DNA of 64,000 nucleotides from Leptodactylus fallax (GCA_947044405.1 CAMRHE010000133.1:4109001-4173000), one strand, 5' to 3'; shown: positions 32,044 to 45,838, counted from the stretch's first letter. The notes: generated by a model from the sequence alone, not told the origin. Translations and numbers: made by a program.

Positions 32044-32926
32044 ATTACATTACAACATGGCAGCGAATATTTTGCAATGTGCAGTCTATTTCTATAGAAA
32101 GATTTCTGTAAAAAGAGGTGTTCTATAGTGAAATGAATTGGATATGACCCCTAAATTGAGATGAAGTAATATATCCCTACCTTGTTCTGGTCTTTGATGT
32201 CCACTGTAGATGTCTATTCTTATTAGGCTCAGTGAGACTCATGCTCCAAGTAGTTACCGAAACAGCAAGAAGATATCTCAGTCTTTACTGATAGAAATGA
32301 CCTGCATGGAGCCTGCCAGCAAAATCATAACTCAATCGCCAAGGAAGAAGCTTAAGGCTTCCTTACTAGACTGGGCTATTTCCGAAAACACCTTCTATAA
32401 TCCACACTGGGGAGCTCAGTACTTCTATTTTACATCAATTTTATTCTGCAATATAGTCCTTTGACTTTTAATCTACACATTCAGGCCTACACGAGCTCAC
32501 AATGGAATTATACTCATATATATGAAATCCCTACTGACTAGCCAAATATTTTATATAACTAAAGAGGAACTAAAGAGGGATGAATCAGTTGTCAGTTGCT
32601 GGGATTGTTACAAATTTTCCCAAAATTTTAAGTTACCACCCACAAATCTACTATCAAAATATATATATATATACCCAATAGATGGGGGGGGGTATTCTGT
32701 GATGTGGGTTTTGAACCTAAGATCATATCTAAAGGTGATGTATATAAGGCTGGCATTCTGCTGCTTCAGCTGCTGCCCCTATTATTGTCAATGGGAGGTT
32801 TTTCTTTCTTCAGTAGTAAGCATACAATGCCGAGGTTTAGTAAGAAAAAACCCTGCCACACAGAGTAATGGAGGCAGTGGCTCAAGTTGTAGAGTGGCTG
32901 TCTTCTATATCATGGTACAGTGAATA
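32044..32926. other. Unassigned noncoding DNA
   Basis: Two open frames (32210-32464 and 32522-32923, plus strand) lack motifs and repeats of a known domain. I do not call them genes. Confidence 0.45.
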
Positions 32927-32934
32927 CTAATGAA

Positions 32935-33975
32935 CAGAGATGGGCGAACCTCTCAAGATTCACTTAGTGTTTGGGTTTGGCAGCGGAGTTCCCACTTCGG
33001 GACAAACCACACTTTAAATTGGCTTAAAACACAGTGTAGAATAATCTTAGGGCTCCTAGGAACCTATCTATAAAACATAGTTTATGACACTGTCAGGAGC
33101 CTAGCCTACTTAAAACATGTGTGACACTGTCAGGCCCTAGGAACCTATCTATAAAACATAGTGTAGAACACTGTCAGGGCTCCTAGGAACCTATCTATAA
33201 AACATAGTGTTCCCAGGGCTCCAGGCTTCTTGAAACATAGTGTATAACACTGTCAGGGCTCCTAGGAACCTATCTATAACACATAGTGTATAACACTGTC
33301 AGGGCTCCTAGGAACCTATTTATAAAACATAGTGTATGACACTGTCAGGGCTCCTAGGAACCTATCTATAAAACATAGTGTAGAACACTGTCAGGACTCC
33401 TAGGAACCTATCTATAAAACATAGTGTAGAACACTGTCAGGGCTCCTAGGAACCTATCTATAAAACATAGTGTAGAACACTGTCAGGACTCCTAGGAACC
33501 TATCTATAAAACATAGTGTATAACACTGTCAGGGCTCCTAGGAACCAATCTATTCAAGTTCTAGCTCTTTAAGGCAAACACATCCAAAGTTATGTCAAAG
33601 TGAAAAGTAACATTAGTATACTCTCTTCAGACCCCAGAGTATAATAGATGGCGGCCCAAGGGAGGTATAAAAAATAAGGCACATGAACACGCTGAGCACC
33701 ATGAAGTTGCATGCCCAGGTCACCACTGAGGGCCAATCACAGGCCTCAACACTGAGCCCGGGCTGATGATGTTACAGAATAGCATTGGTCTCTGCTGGGA
33801 GGCCCGAGAAAGTTAATGGAAGGTGTGTATGAGTGTCTTTTAAATTTTTTTTTTACCTCCTCTGGTCCTCCACCTATTACACTCTGGGGTCTGAAGACAC
33901 TCCTGAGTATAATGCAGCGCCCATTTTAGTTCACCCAACAAACCTGGTTTCTTACGAGCCGATTCTCCATCTCTA
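32935..33975. mobile_element. hAT-like element with the 46-bp minisatellite, opposite orientation
   Basis: Left end CAGAGATGGGCGAACCTC; right end, read inward, TAGAGATGGAGAATCGGC. Flanking octamers CTAATGAA and CTAAAGAG agree at six of eight positions. From left to right it holds AAATTGGCTTAAAACACAG, the 46-bp array, TTATGTCAAAGTGAAAAGTA and the foldback block. This is the reverse order and strand of the element at 25115-26556. Confidence 0.8.
33040..33548. repeat. 46-bp minisatellite, inverted array, about 11 copies
   Basis: Units of GGGCTCCTAGGAACCTATC plus TATAAAACATAGTGTAGAACACTGTCA are the reverse complement of the array at 25721-26445. The first units are damaged (AGGAGCCTAGCCTACTT near 33095) and later ones regular. 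Confidence 0.93.
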
Positions 33976-33983
33976 CTAAAGAG

Positions 33984-36199
33984 TCAGCAACCAGGTGAAA
34001 GTGAATGCTCATCAAGTGACCAGGTGAGAGTGCCTGAAAACCAGGAGATTCCTAGGAAAGATAGGTGACTTGGCATATCTACAGATGAACTATGCCTGAC
34101 CATTAATGGGAGAATCAGTGTGTGGTCAGTCAGGTCTGTATGCCCCATTGGTCTACAATCCTGGTTACCACTGAGACTCCTATGTATATCCCTGCATGGA
34201 TATTACAGAGCTGTAATAGGGCACCCAGAGTGTTGCTTAGGGCCATACTGTATTGGGAATGTCTCATATGCTACATCACAAGCCAAATTTTGAACATATT
34301 CTCCCTCGGTCTGATGGGAAAACATAAAAAATAAGATGGACAGATGTGGTAATGATTCAGGAAGACACGGCCATGTTTTTCTATTCCTGAACAACCCCAT
34401 AAATTTCTTTGATGGTTCTTACAGTACAGCACCGTATATATAAACTCCTTATTCAATCAATTTATGCGTCTTGCCATGGATCTTCCTAAAGCAATCTCCC
34501 AGCTGGGTTAACTGGAATCCAGGTGACTTAATCCATTCTGAGGACTGTACGTCAGGCTCCATGTCTCCCAAGCTAATCATTTACATATAAAATGGTAATC
34601 ACCGGTGTATGGCATTCCAAGCATGTCATCTCCAATCCTTGATTAGATTTTTTTGCTCTGTTCTGCCAAGCCAAAGCATGTGTAAAAACAATTAAAAGTT
34701 TCAGATGGAAAAGGATTTAATTACTCTTTGAATTCGGTAGAAAATATAACACAGCTGTTCCTCTCCAAATGTGGAACTGGAAATTAGCATTTTCACAAAA
34801 AGGTGATTCATCTTAAATTCCAGGTCTAGGAAAAAAAAATAATCACTCTTCGTAATTATTCAAAGTTTAATTAAAAGTATCTACCTCGTGCCGTATACCA
34901 TATATCTGACAATTAGCTAGAAAGAAATATGTCAGCCAAGGCATAGGTTCTCAAGAAAACAGTCTTAGGATGACCTTAAGGTGAAAAAAAAAATTATGAA
35001 AATCTAAAACAATTTTTTAATTGAAAAATAAAGGATCGCTTAATTTGTCTACAATATTGGTCTCCAACTTGTGGCTCTCCAGCTCTGGCAAAACTATAGC
35101 TCAGGATCTGAGGGTATACTGGGATTGGCAAACTATTGCTCAGGATGTGAGGGTATGCTGGGTTTTGTAGTCGGACAGGCACAGGTTGGTTCCTTTCATC
35201 TACATGAAATGAAGCTGAATCATAAAATAGTAAAGTATCTCGTTATTTATCTGATTAGCAAAAAAACATTTTCAGGTTAACGTTTTTAGGCATTTTGACC
35301 CACCTCCAATTGGTTCCCATCTTAAGAAGTCAGATTAGGGCTGCTATTAGGAAAGTTGAGAATTTTGCCTCAAGCAGCTCCTAAAAGGCAAAGTCAAGTC
35401 CATGTTTTCTGCCTGCTAAGCCCACTGGGTACTTAGCCTGGCAACAAGGCTGTTTTTGGGCTTCTGTGCTGCAGTGGTGGCGATTGTCATGCATTGCCAT
35501 AGCCAGTAGAGCAGAGACTATACAGAGGTCACTGTGAAGTTACTAGTGGGCTTATAGATTTTGATTAAAGGGTATACTAAGAACCTCATGTTCTTATATG
35601 GAGATATTGCTAAGAAGCATAGATCAATGTATAATACTGAGATGTGTGGTCCATGTCTTAGGTCTAAAATGTTGGTGTACAGGGTTTAACTTCTTACTAA
35701 GTGCAACTGAGAGTAGTATCTTCGCCAAGGGGGTGGAGGTGGGGCTTTACACATTTTTTTTTCTCCCACTGCTGAAAAGACACAGAAGGGAAGCTCCTAC
35801 TGCAGCCAGTTGTCTTACAGCCTATCACAGAACTTGAAGAAGAAGCAGGAGGACACGACTGAGGTCCTGAGACCCTCAGTTTTATCTGTAATATAAGACA
35901 AAGGGAAAAGATGAGGTGAAGGGAGACGACATTTTTAACATTTTTGTGCATTTAAAATATTATCCACCTTTTCCTGAATCTCCACAAGAAAATCATTATT
36001 CATCTTGATAAAGGTTTTTCATAGTCAATAAAACAGTGGTGGACTGGCTCACTAGAGTACCAGATAGACCCAAGTTCTAACGCAATAATGGTCCAGCAGA
36101 AGACATCCAAATCTGAAGGTCACTATGGTCTATTTCCTGGGGTTGTTGGAAGGTGGACCACCAGAATCTGTTTATCTGATGGGCCCAAGAAACCTCAGT
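33984..36199. other. Noncoding DNA, one dispersed-repeat fragment
   Basis: No gene recognised. At about 35045-35170 the phrases GAGGGTATACTGGGATTG and GAGGGTATGCTGGGTTTTGTAG resemble a very common anuran repeat. The stretch 34600-34900 is AT-rich and repeat-free with TTTAATTACTC and CGTAATTATTCAAAG motifs. Confidence 0.45.
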
Positions 36200-36204
36200 C
36201 CCAC

Positions 36205-36788
36205 TGTTAGGGAATTGCCTGTTGAGCAATTCCCCAGTGGCTGCTGCTGAAACCTGGGAGGAAGGGAATGACAGAGACAGTGAATCCTAAACTCGACCCA
36301 GCCCTTGTCCCTACCTACTTGTCTCAACTACCCTATGCGGTAGAAGACAACTGGGTGACAGTCCCTTCTCTAGATAAGTGTTACACAAAACATGACAAGA
36401 CACACAACACAGAAGAGTAGTCAGCAAGGAAAGGGTCTAGCCAGAGAGACAAAACAGTACCAAAGCGCAATCCAAGGAGAAGTCAAAAGCCAAAAAGCAG
36501 AAGTCAGTAAGTCCAAAACAAGAGAAAGGACAAACGCTTATCAAGGTCAGAGACACAATAGCCAGTAAACCTGTGTGGGCTGACGGCCAGTTTATAGGAA
36601 GTCCAGAATCTGCCCCAGGCTTGATTGGAAGATAGGCTGTCAATCACAAAGCACACAAAGTAACCCTAACCATTCCAACACAAAATGACCAGAGTCCAGG
36701 AGCAGATAATCATGAGCGGACACGCCTCCTGCGCCGTACAATGCGGCCAGAGGATGGCGCAGAAGTTTGAACGGGTGAGGACGTAACA
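36205..36788 (-). mobile_element. Solo LTR
   Basis: Starts TGTTAGGGAATTG, ends CGTAACA, and is flanked by the exact 5-bp duplication CCCAC (36200-36204 and 36789-36793). Ends TGTTA/TAACA are inverted as in LTRs. Read on the minus strand it has CCTATAAACTGG as a possible TATA box at about 36590-36601, so transcription would be leftward. With no internal region, it is what remains after recombination between two LTRs. Confidence 0.85.
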
Positions 36789-36793
36789 CCCAC

Positions 36794-37052
36794 ATTGTGT
36801 AAGGACCAATACTGTCTAGAAATGGAATTTTCTTGGTTGGTTGATATCAAGACATGTCCCAAGGTTCTTTATATGGTTGTCCTATTAGGATATGTGAACA
36901 TCAGCGAGTTATTTTTGCAAAATTTGAAAATTGAAATATGAAATTGTAAAATTGGTGGATCTTGTATGACGCATCTCAACGGCTTCTCATAAAAACATAA
37001 AATGAGCTAGGTGGTTAATCCAAAGCAAAAAATAATTGAATAAACCAAGAGA

Positions 37053-37103
<51 letters not shown>

Positions 37104-38273
37104 AGGTTATAGGAATATATATTGGTTATGTCTTACATGATTTCTTGTCTAGATACTTAGATACATTTTTTACCTTCTTATTTCTTCTCTTCATCTTAAG
37201 ATTTTGATACATATGATATATAAACTACTCGGCTCAGTCGGTAAAAAGCCAGACTATAGCTATGGATTATGATCAAAGGGAATCATTGATGGAAGCAGTG
37301 CTGGAGAATCCAGTGGGAGATATTTTTTAACAGCAGAAGGATGCTGTGAAATTGAAAGAAAGAAAATTTCAATCCTAGCTTTTTTAGTTGTATCATATGA
37401 CGCCAGTGTTAAGAATGAAAAAATACTAAATAATTTTTGCTGTTTTCCATTTTGCTGCTTCAACCAAATCTAAAATGTGCAAGATCAAATGAATAGAGGG
37501 GTATCATATGTAAAATTATAATAATCTAAATGTTAAAATACATTCAGAATGATCAAGAGGAGACAAATCTATATTAGGCCCTTCCTGCACATGTTAAAAG
37601 GGTTTTCTAGTACAGAAATATTTTTCGAAACGTTGTCCAAGTAGATTAAAAAATATAAGAGGTGATACTCATCTCAAGGAGCCTTTGTTTCTCCCATTCC
37701 TAAAAACCGGTTACCCACGGACCCCATAGACTATAATGGGGTTTGCCTGGTTTCCGCCTGAAAAATGTGGAGAGAAAAGTCCTGCTTGGTTTGTATAGAG
37801 TGGCCCACTGTGCAAGATAGGGGGGACTATGAAAACATCCTGCAACCAGATAAAGACCCTACGGGGATTTCTCTAGTACCAGCAGTATATAAAATAACAA
37901 TAAATAAGGTTAAATTAAAAAGTAGAACAAAATAAAGTCACAAATTCAAAATATTTAAAAAAATTACATTGTGTAATAGTACATTTTATTTAAAAAAATA
38001 TACTTCATAGTATAACGGAGATGACCCAAACATACTGTTTTTACAATTGCTAACTGTAGCAACACTGACTTTGGATACAGTGAAACCTCTTTGAGTTGAC
38101 CATCTAAAAATACATGAACAAGTGGTGCCCTGGGTGGGGTGGTCTTCTTCCTAAAGAAGATGGCTAGTATGGAAATCTGAAAAATGTGTTTTGGGTAAGG
38201 AGGTGGTCTTTTGGAGAGGTTTCACTGTATATACTGCATGCTTATTTTAGGTCAACGATAAACATAAAAAACA
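36794..38273. other. Unassigned DNA with a TA microsatellite and a MITE fragment
   Basis: A (TA)n tract lies at 37055-37101. Around 37700-37793 is a fragment of the Harbinger-like MITE family (GTGGAGAGAAAAGTCCT). No gene recognised. Confidence 0.55.
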
Positions 38274-38275
38274 TA

Positions 38276-39905
38276 CAGTACACACCAAAAGTTTGGACAC
38301 ACCTTCTCATTCCAAGAGTTTTCTGTATTTTCATGACTATAAAAATTGTAGATTCACACTGAAGGCATCAAAACTATGAATTAACACATGAGGAATTATA
38401 TACTTAACAAAAAAGTGTGAAACAACTGAAAATATGTCTTATATTCTAGGTTCTTCAAAGTAGCCACCTTTTGCTTTGATTACTGCTTTGCACACTCTTG
38501 GCATTCTCTTGATGAGCCTCAAGAGGTAGTCACCTGAAATGGTTTTCACTTCACAGGTGTGCCCTGTCAGGTTTAATAAGTGGGATTTCTTGCCTTATAA
38601 ATGGGGTTGGGACCATCAGTTGTGTTGTTCAGAAGTCAGGTGGATACACAGCTGATAGTCCTACTGAATGGAGTGTTAGAATTTGTATTATGGCAAGAAA
38701 AAAGCAGCTAAGTAAAGAAAAACGAGTGGCCATCATTACTTTAAGAAATTAAGGTCAGTCAGTCCGAAAAATTGGGAAAACTTTGAAAGTGTCCACAAGT
38801 GCAGTGGCCAAAACCATCAAGCGCTACAAAGAAACTGTCTCATATGAGGACCGCCCCAGGAAAGGCAGACCAAGAGTCACCTCTGCTGCGGAGGATAAGT
38901 TCATTCGAGTCACCAGCCTCAGAAATCACAGGTTAACAGCAGCTCAGATTAGAGACCAGGTCAATGCCACACAGAGTTCTAGCAGCAGACACATCTCTAC
39001 AACAACTGTTAAGAGGAGACTGTGTGCAGCAGGCCTTCATGGTAAAATAGCTGCTAGGAAACCACTGCTAAGGACAGGCAACAAGCAGAAGAGACTTGTT
39101 TGGGCTAAAGAACACAAGGAATGGACATTAGACCTGTGGAAATCTGTGGTTTGGTCTGATGAGTCCAAATTTGAGATCTTTGGTTCCAACCACCGTGTCT
39201 TTGTGCGATGCAGAAAAGGTGAAGGAATGGACTCTACATGCCTGGTTCCCACCGTGAAGCATGGAGGAGGAGGTGTGATGGTGTGGGGGTGCTTTGCTGG
39301 TGACACTGTTGGGAATTTATTCAAAATTGTAGGAATACTGAACCAGCATGGTTACCACAGCATCTTGCAGCGGCATGCTATTCCATCCGGTTTTCGTTTA
39401 GTTGGACCATCATTTATTTTTCAACAGGACAATGACCCCAAACACACCTCCAGACTGTGTAAGGGCTATTTGACCAAGAAGGAGAGCGATGGGGTGCTAC
39501 GACAGATGACCTGACCTCCACAGTCACCAGACCTGAACCCAATCGAGATGGTTTTGGGTGAGCTGGACCGCAGAGTGAAGACAAAAGGGCCAACAAGTGC
39601 TAAGCATCTCTGGGAACTCCTTCAAGACTGTTGGCAGACCATTTCAGGTGACTACCTCTTGAAGCTCCTCAAGAGAATGCCAAGAGTGTGCAAAGCAGTA
39701 ATCAAAGCAAAAGGTGGCTACTTTGAAGAACCTAGAATATAAGACATATTTTCAGTTGTTTCACACTTTTTTGTTAAGTATATAATTCCACATGTGGTAA
39801 TTCATAGTTTTGATGCCTTCAGTGTGAATCTACAATTTTTATAGTCATGAAAATACAGAAAACTCTTGGAATGAGAAGGTGTGTCCAGACTTTTGGTCTG
39901 TACTG
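38276..39905 (+). mobile_element. Tc1-like transposon with about 200-bp terminal repeats
   Basis: Flanked by TA at 38274-38275 and 39906-39907. Left end CAGTACACACCAAAAGTTTG matches the inverted right end (CAGTACAGACCAAAAGTCTG), and near-identical pairing continues to about GGCTACTTTGAAGAACC, some 200 bp in. Total 1630 bp. The transposase frame has two stops. Confidence 0.95.
38690..39742 (+). pseudogene. Tc1-like transposase with two nonsense codons
   Basis: A single frame from the ATG at 38690 to the TAA at 39740-39742 would give 350 residues, the normal length. It is stopped by TAA at 38750-38752 (codon 21) and by TGA at 39512-39514. The DNA-binding region (STSAVAKTIKRYKE), a KGRPR motif, and catalytic blocks VVWSDESKF, FQQDNDPKH and SPDLNPIE are all present with no frameshift. 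Point-mutation-only damage suggests moderate age. If translation restarted after the first stop, the second would still remove the catalytic Glu. Confidence 0.93.
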
Positions 39906-39907
39906 TA

Positions 39908-41309
39908 CATGGCATAATAATGGATTATTTTGCTTGTTCCTCTAAAATTAAAGCAAAAACGCCTCTATAATGGTTTATTTTTCATTATGTTATGTCCACA
40001 ATACCTATAATTACCTTATTTAGCTATGGTTTTCAATTTGAAGAAGTCATGTGATCTGCTGAGAATTACATATCTTTGTGTTCCCTGCAAAAGTCACAAT
40101 CTCTATTTCTATATAATGAAACCTCATGGAACATTCCACACATGATATCCAAAAAGTGGGACATTTACTCCTATCACAGCTGCTGTTGGCACTTAGACTG
40201 ACTCCTATCACACAGTTATATTGAAGATGACAGTGCCGCCTCCCTGACTGTATACTTGTGGTCCTTTTTTAATATAAAGAGGAGGACTAATTATACTATT
40301 CTCCAGCAGGCAGAGATGGCACTGTCTCTAGCTGACTATGTCATGCTGTGCTGTGACATCATCATTGTTAGCAGACTACATTGAAAGAGAAATCTAAAAA
40401 TCAAGATGGCCAGAGCAGACAGCAGACATTTACCCTGCAATGCACATGTAGTAACTACTAACAGTGCCGTAACGAAAAATACAAACATTTTGTGTTGCCC
40501 TCATGTAAAAATATAATTTAAAAAAATTCAAATTTTAAAATTCTAAAATTCTGATATTCTGACAGCTGAAGTATTTTAAGTTTAGTCAATCCTTAGCATT
40601 TCCTACTATCAGAAGTTAAGAAAACACCAGGTATAAAATAGTATAAATAATCTAAAATAATGTTCCATCCCAAAGGAGACTGGATTACAATTTCAGGATC
40701 GTGCTTTTGAAAAATGAAAGCTGGATTGCATTAAAATTTTATTATGACCGAGCTCTTTTCTTCTTCCTAAAATGTTAAACATTGTCACGCAGCTTTTATA
40801 TTTCACTGGGATCTTCAGTCATAGGATGGAATTTTTTATCTTATTTTATTTATTTTTTTATGAAAAAGATGGTAATTGAATTTGCTAAGCCTACAGACAA
40901 TTACCATGCTATGCTATGATAAAAATGTACCCGTATTATTTGCATGCGGCCTCTTGAAAACAACCCATTGAGAAAATCTGCACTAAGTGCAGAGGAATCT
41001 TAATAATAGTATATTTATAGACAAGAAATATGTCAGTAGGAGGTGGATAAATATGAAGGTCGCACTGAAAATATATTATTCTGACTGATCTTTTTTATAT
41101 TCAGCTAAAAAGAAAATAACATCTAAGTCCAGGGAATTTTCTAGCCTATAAAAAAAAAAAAAAAACTTAAAAAATAAACTGCGGACGGGATAGGCAGAAA
41201 TAAATCTCATCCATACATTTTAAATCTCCCGGGATCCAGCCAACCAGCCCAGTACAGAGGAGACCACTGAACCAACAGTGCAGGAGCAGAGACGATTAAA
41301 AGGTAAAAC
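39908..41309. other. Unassigned noncoding DNA
   Basis: No gene recognised. Poly(A) near 41149-41165. The stretch 40840-41090 is repeat-free. Confidence 0.5.
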
Positions 41310-41317
41310 TGAGCTGG

Positions 41318-44300
41318 ACTGGCATTATTATAGGGGCACTGTGACTGACTATTACATCAGGACTAGGTCTGGCATTATTATAGGGGCACTGTGACTGACT
41401 ATTACATCAGGACTAGGTCTGGCATTATTATAGGGGCACTGTGACTGACTATTACATCAGGACCTGGGCTGGTATTATTATAGGGGCACTGTGACTGACT
41501 ATTACATCAGGACTAGGTCTGGCATTATTATAGGGGCACTGTGGCTGACTATTACATCAGGACTAGTTCTGGCATTATTATAGGGGCACTGTGACTGACT
41601 ATTACATCAGGACCAGAACTGGCATTATAGGGGCACTGTGGCTGACTATTACATCAGGACCAGGTCTGGCATTATTATAGGGGCACTGTGACTGACTATT
41701 ACATCAGGACTAGGTCTGACATTATTATTGGGGCACTGTGGCTATTACATCAGGACTAGGTCTGGCATTATTATAGGGGCACTGTGGCTGACTATTACAT
41801 CAGGACTAGTTCTGGCATTATTATAGGGGCACTGTGACTGACTATTACATCAGGACTAGGTCTGACATTATTATTGGGGCACTGTGGCTGACTATTACAT
41901 CAGGACCAGGTCTGGCATTATTATAGGGGCACTGTGACTGACTATTACATTAGGACTAGGTCTGACATTATTATTGGGGCACTGTGGCTGACTATTACAT
42001 TAGGACTAGGTCTGACATTATTATAGGGGCACTGTGGCTGACTATTACATCAGGACTAGTTCTGGCATTATTATAGGGGCACTGTGAATGACTATTACAT
42101 CAGGACCAGAACTGGCATTATAGGGGCACTGTGGCTGACTATTACATCAGGACTAGGTCTGGCATTATTATAAGAGCACTGTGGCTGACTATTACATCAG
42201 GACAAGGTCTGGCATTATTATAGGGGCACTGTGACTGACTATTACATCAGGACTAGGTCTGGCATTATTATAGGGGCACTGTGACTGACTATTACATCAG
42301 GACTAGGTCTGGTATTATTATAGGGGCGCTGTGACTGACTATTACATCAGGACTAGGTCTGGCATTATTATAGGGGCACTGTGACTGACTATTACATCAG
42401 GACCAGGTCTGGCATTATCATAGGGACACTGTGACTGACTATTACATCAGGACTAGGTCTGGTATTATTATAGGGGCACTGTGACTGACTATTACATCAG
42501 GACCAGGTCTGGCATTATCATAGGGACACTGTGACTGACTATTACATCAGGACTAGGTCTGACATTATTATAGGGGCACTGTGGCTGACTATAACATCAG
42601 GACTAGGTCTGACATTATTATAGGGGCACTGTGACTGACTATTACATCAGGACTAGGTCTGGCATTATTATAGGGGCACTGTGACTGACTATTACATCAG
42701 GACTAGATCTGGCATTATTATAGGGGCACTGTGACTGACTATTACATCAGGACTAGATCTGGCATTATTATAGGGACACTGTGACTGACTATTACATCAG
42801 GACTAGGTCTGGCATTATTATAGGGGCACTGTGACTGACTATTACATTAGGACTAGGTCTGACATTATTATAGGGGCACTGTGGCTGACTATTACATCAG
42901 GACCAGAACTGGCATTATAGGGGCGCTGTGGCTGACTATTACATCAGGACTAGGTCTGACATTATTATTGGGGCACTGTGGCTGACTATTACATCAGGAC
43001 TAGATCTGGCATTATTATTGGGGCACTGTGACTGACTATTACATCAGGACTAGGTCTGGTATTATTATAGGGGCGCTGTGTCTGACTATTACATCAAGAC
43101 CAGGTCTGCCATTATTATAGGGGCACTGTGGCTGACTATTACATCAGGACTAGGTCTGACATTATTATAGGGGCACTGTGGCTGACTATTACATCAGGAC
43201 TAGGTCTGACATTATTATTGGGGCACTGTGGCTGACTATTACATCAGGACTAGGTTTGGCATTATTATTGGGGCACTGTGACTATTACATCAGGACTAGG
43301 TCTGGTATTATTATAGGGGCACTGTGACTGACTATTACATCAGGACCAGGTCTGGCATTATTATAGGGGCACTGTGACTGACTATTAAATCAGGACTAGG
43401 TCTGGCATTATTATAGGGGCACTGTGACTGACTATTACATCAGGACCAGGTCTGGCATTATTATAGGGGCACTGTGACTGACTATTACATCAGGACCAGG
43501 TCTGGCATTATTATAGGGGCACTGTGACTGACTATTACATCAGGACTATGTCTGACATTATTATTGGGGCACTGTGACTATTACATCAGGACTAGGTCTG
43601 GTATTATTATAGGGGCACTGTGACTGACTATTACATCAGGACTAGGTCTGGCATTATTATAGGGGCACTGTGGCTGACTATTACATCAGGACTAGGTCTG
43701 GCATTATTATATTGGCACTGTGGCTATTACATCAGGACTAGGTCTGGCATTATTATAGGGGCACTGTGGATGACTATTACATCAGGACTAGTTCTGGCAT
43801 TATTATAGGGGCACTGTGGCTGACTATTACATCAGGACTAGTTCTGGCATTATTATAGGGGCACTGTGGCTGACTATTACATCAGGACTAGGTCTGGCAT
43901 TATTATAGGGGCACTGTGACTGACTATTACATCAGGACTAGGTCTGACATTATTATTGGGGCACTGTGACTGACTATTACATCAGGACCAGAACTGGCAT
44001 TATAGGGGTGCTGTGGCTGACTATTACATCAGGACTAGGTCTGACATTATTATAGGGGCACTGTGACTGACTATTACATCAGGACTAGGTCTGGTATTAT
44101 TATAGGGGCGCTGTGTCTGACTATTACATCAAGACCAGGTCTGCCATTATTATAGGGGCACTGTGGCTGACTATTACATCAGGACTAGGTCTGACATTAT
44201 TATAGGGGCACTGTGGCTGACTATTACATCAGGACTAGGTCTGACATTATTATTGGGGCACTGTGACTGACTATTACATCAGGACCAGAACTGGCATTAT

Positions 44301-44816
44301 AGGGGCACTGTGGCTGACTATTACATCAGGACTAGGTCTGACATTATTATTGGGGCACTGTGGCTGACTATTACATCAGGACTAGGTTTGGCATTATTAT
44401 TGGGGCACTGTGACTATTACATCAGGACTAGGTCTCGTATTATTATAGGGGCACTGTGACTGACTATTACATCAGGACTAGGTCTGGTATTATTATAGGG
44501 GCACTGTGACTGACTATTACATCAGGACTAGGTCTGGTATTATTATAGGGGCACTGTGACTGACTATTACATCAGGACCAGGTCTGGCATTATTATAGGG
44601 GCACTGTGGCTGACTATTACATCAGGACTAGGTCTGGCATTATTATAGGGGCACTGTGACTGACTATTACATCAGGACTAGGTCTGGCATTATTATAGGG
44701 GTACTGTGGCTGACTATTACATCAGGACTAGGTCTGGCATTATTATATTGGCACTGTGGCTATTACATCAGGACTAGGTCTGGCATTATTATAGGGGCAC
44801 TGTGGTTGAATTTAGA
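41318..44816. repeat. Large 50-bp minisatellite, about 70 copies
   Basis: Unit ATTACATCAGGACTAGGTCT then GGCATTATTATAGGGGCACTGTGACTGACT. Variants include a shortened unit with GACCAGAACTGGCATTATAG and one lacking GACTG (GTGACTATTACATC). Rare variants recur as groups: TCTGACTATTACATCAAGAC is at 43081 and again at 44116, each within similar neighbours, showing block duplication about 1035 bp long. Open frames at 43620 and 44656 are artefacts of the repeat. Confidence 0.97.
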
Positions 44817-45838
44817 CTCTGATTTTGTCACAAGATATACAACAAAATTCATATTTAAAAAAAGCTTTGTGAACATGACCGTATAATATAAATGTAGAGA
44901 AAACTCGCACATTTGATAGCCTAGAATCTGTTAAACTATTCTCTTGAAACCATAAATTAAATCACAATGTAACCAAAAATAACAATCGAAACCAAAATTG
45001 TGCATCGGCCCCTGTAGTTACTGCCCACATGGGTTCTCCTCTCCGAGCTTGTAATTAGGGGGTCATTTTGGCTCCATATATTATTTTATTGTGTGCTGGA
45101 GAGAATAAATCGAGAAAAATTTGTTCTATTTATAAAAACCCAGAAAACCAAGCAAAGCTCACGTCTGCCAAAATCATCGAAACATCTGCCAAGGCAAGAA
45201 GAGTGATGGAAAATTTACTGCGCTAAAAACACTTTGGAGTACATGACAAGTTATACGAGTATTTTCTTAAGGTAAACGGATCAACCTTCGATAAATCACG
45301 GATTCTCGATCACTAATCTCTTGTTTGTGGCCTCCTTCTATTTAATACAAGTGTTTATACAGTTCCGCCCTTGTAGATGTCTACTACACAATTCCGGACT
45401 CCGAGGATTTCTTTGGGTTTTATTGATTTTATTTTCGGGCTCTTAAGCCTACACAGTCACCAGAGGTAGCAATTTTCTAAAGTACTTTGTTTTCCTCTTC
45501 TATCCAATATACATTTGTTGAAAAGAAGTCATTTATTTAGACATGAACATTTCCTTCCAGCTTTAAGACTCACCTCGCGATACCCCATTTAAGAAGTATT
45601 TTTAGATCCTAAACCAACAATTTGCACATTGTAAAAGAAATGTCATTTTACCACTTGTTGGAAATTTTGTTATTACACAGTGCAACCTAAAGTTACCGCA
45701 AAGTACACACATTATAAAGTAAATAAAAAAAATCTGAAGGCAGTCAACCTGGGACAGGTAAACCAGTACTTGTACTATAGTAGTGGTAGAGAGCGGTAGA
45801 GTGCGTGTAGTACCAGTACGGAGCAGAATACATGTAGC
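44817..45838. other. Unassigned AT-rich DNA
   Basis: No gene or transposon phrase. The interval 45040-45250 is repeat-free and could be conserved sequence; there is no proof. Confidence 0.45.

Noticed and set aside
32522..32923. 133-residue open frame on the plus strand
   Set aside because: No recognisable domain, includes a TATA tract and a G run, and has no splice or promoter support.
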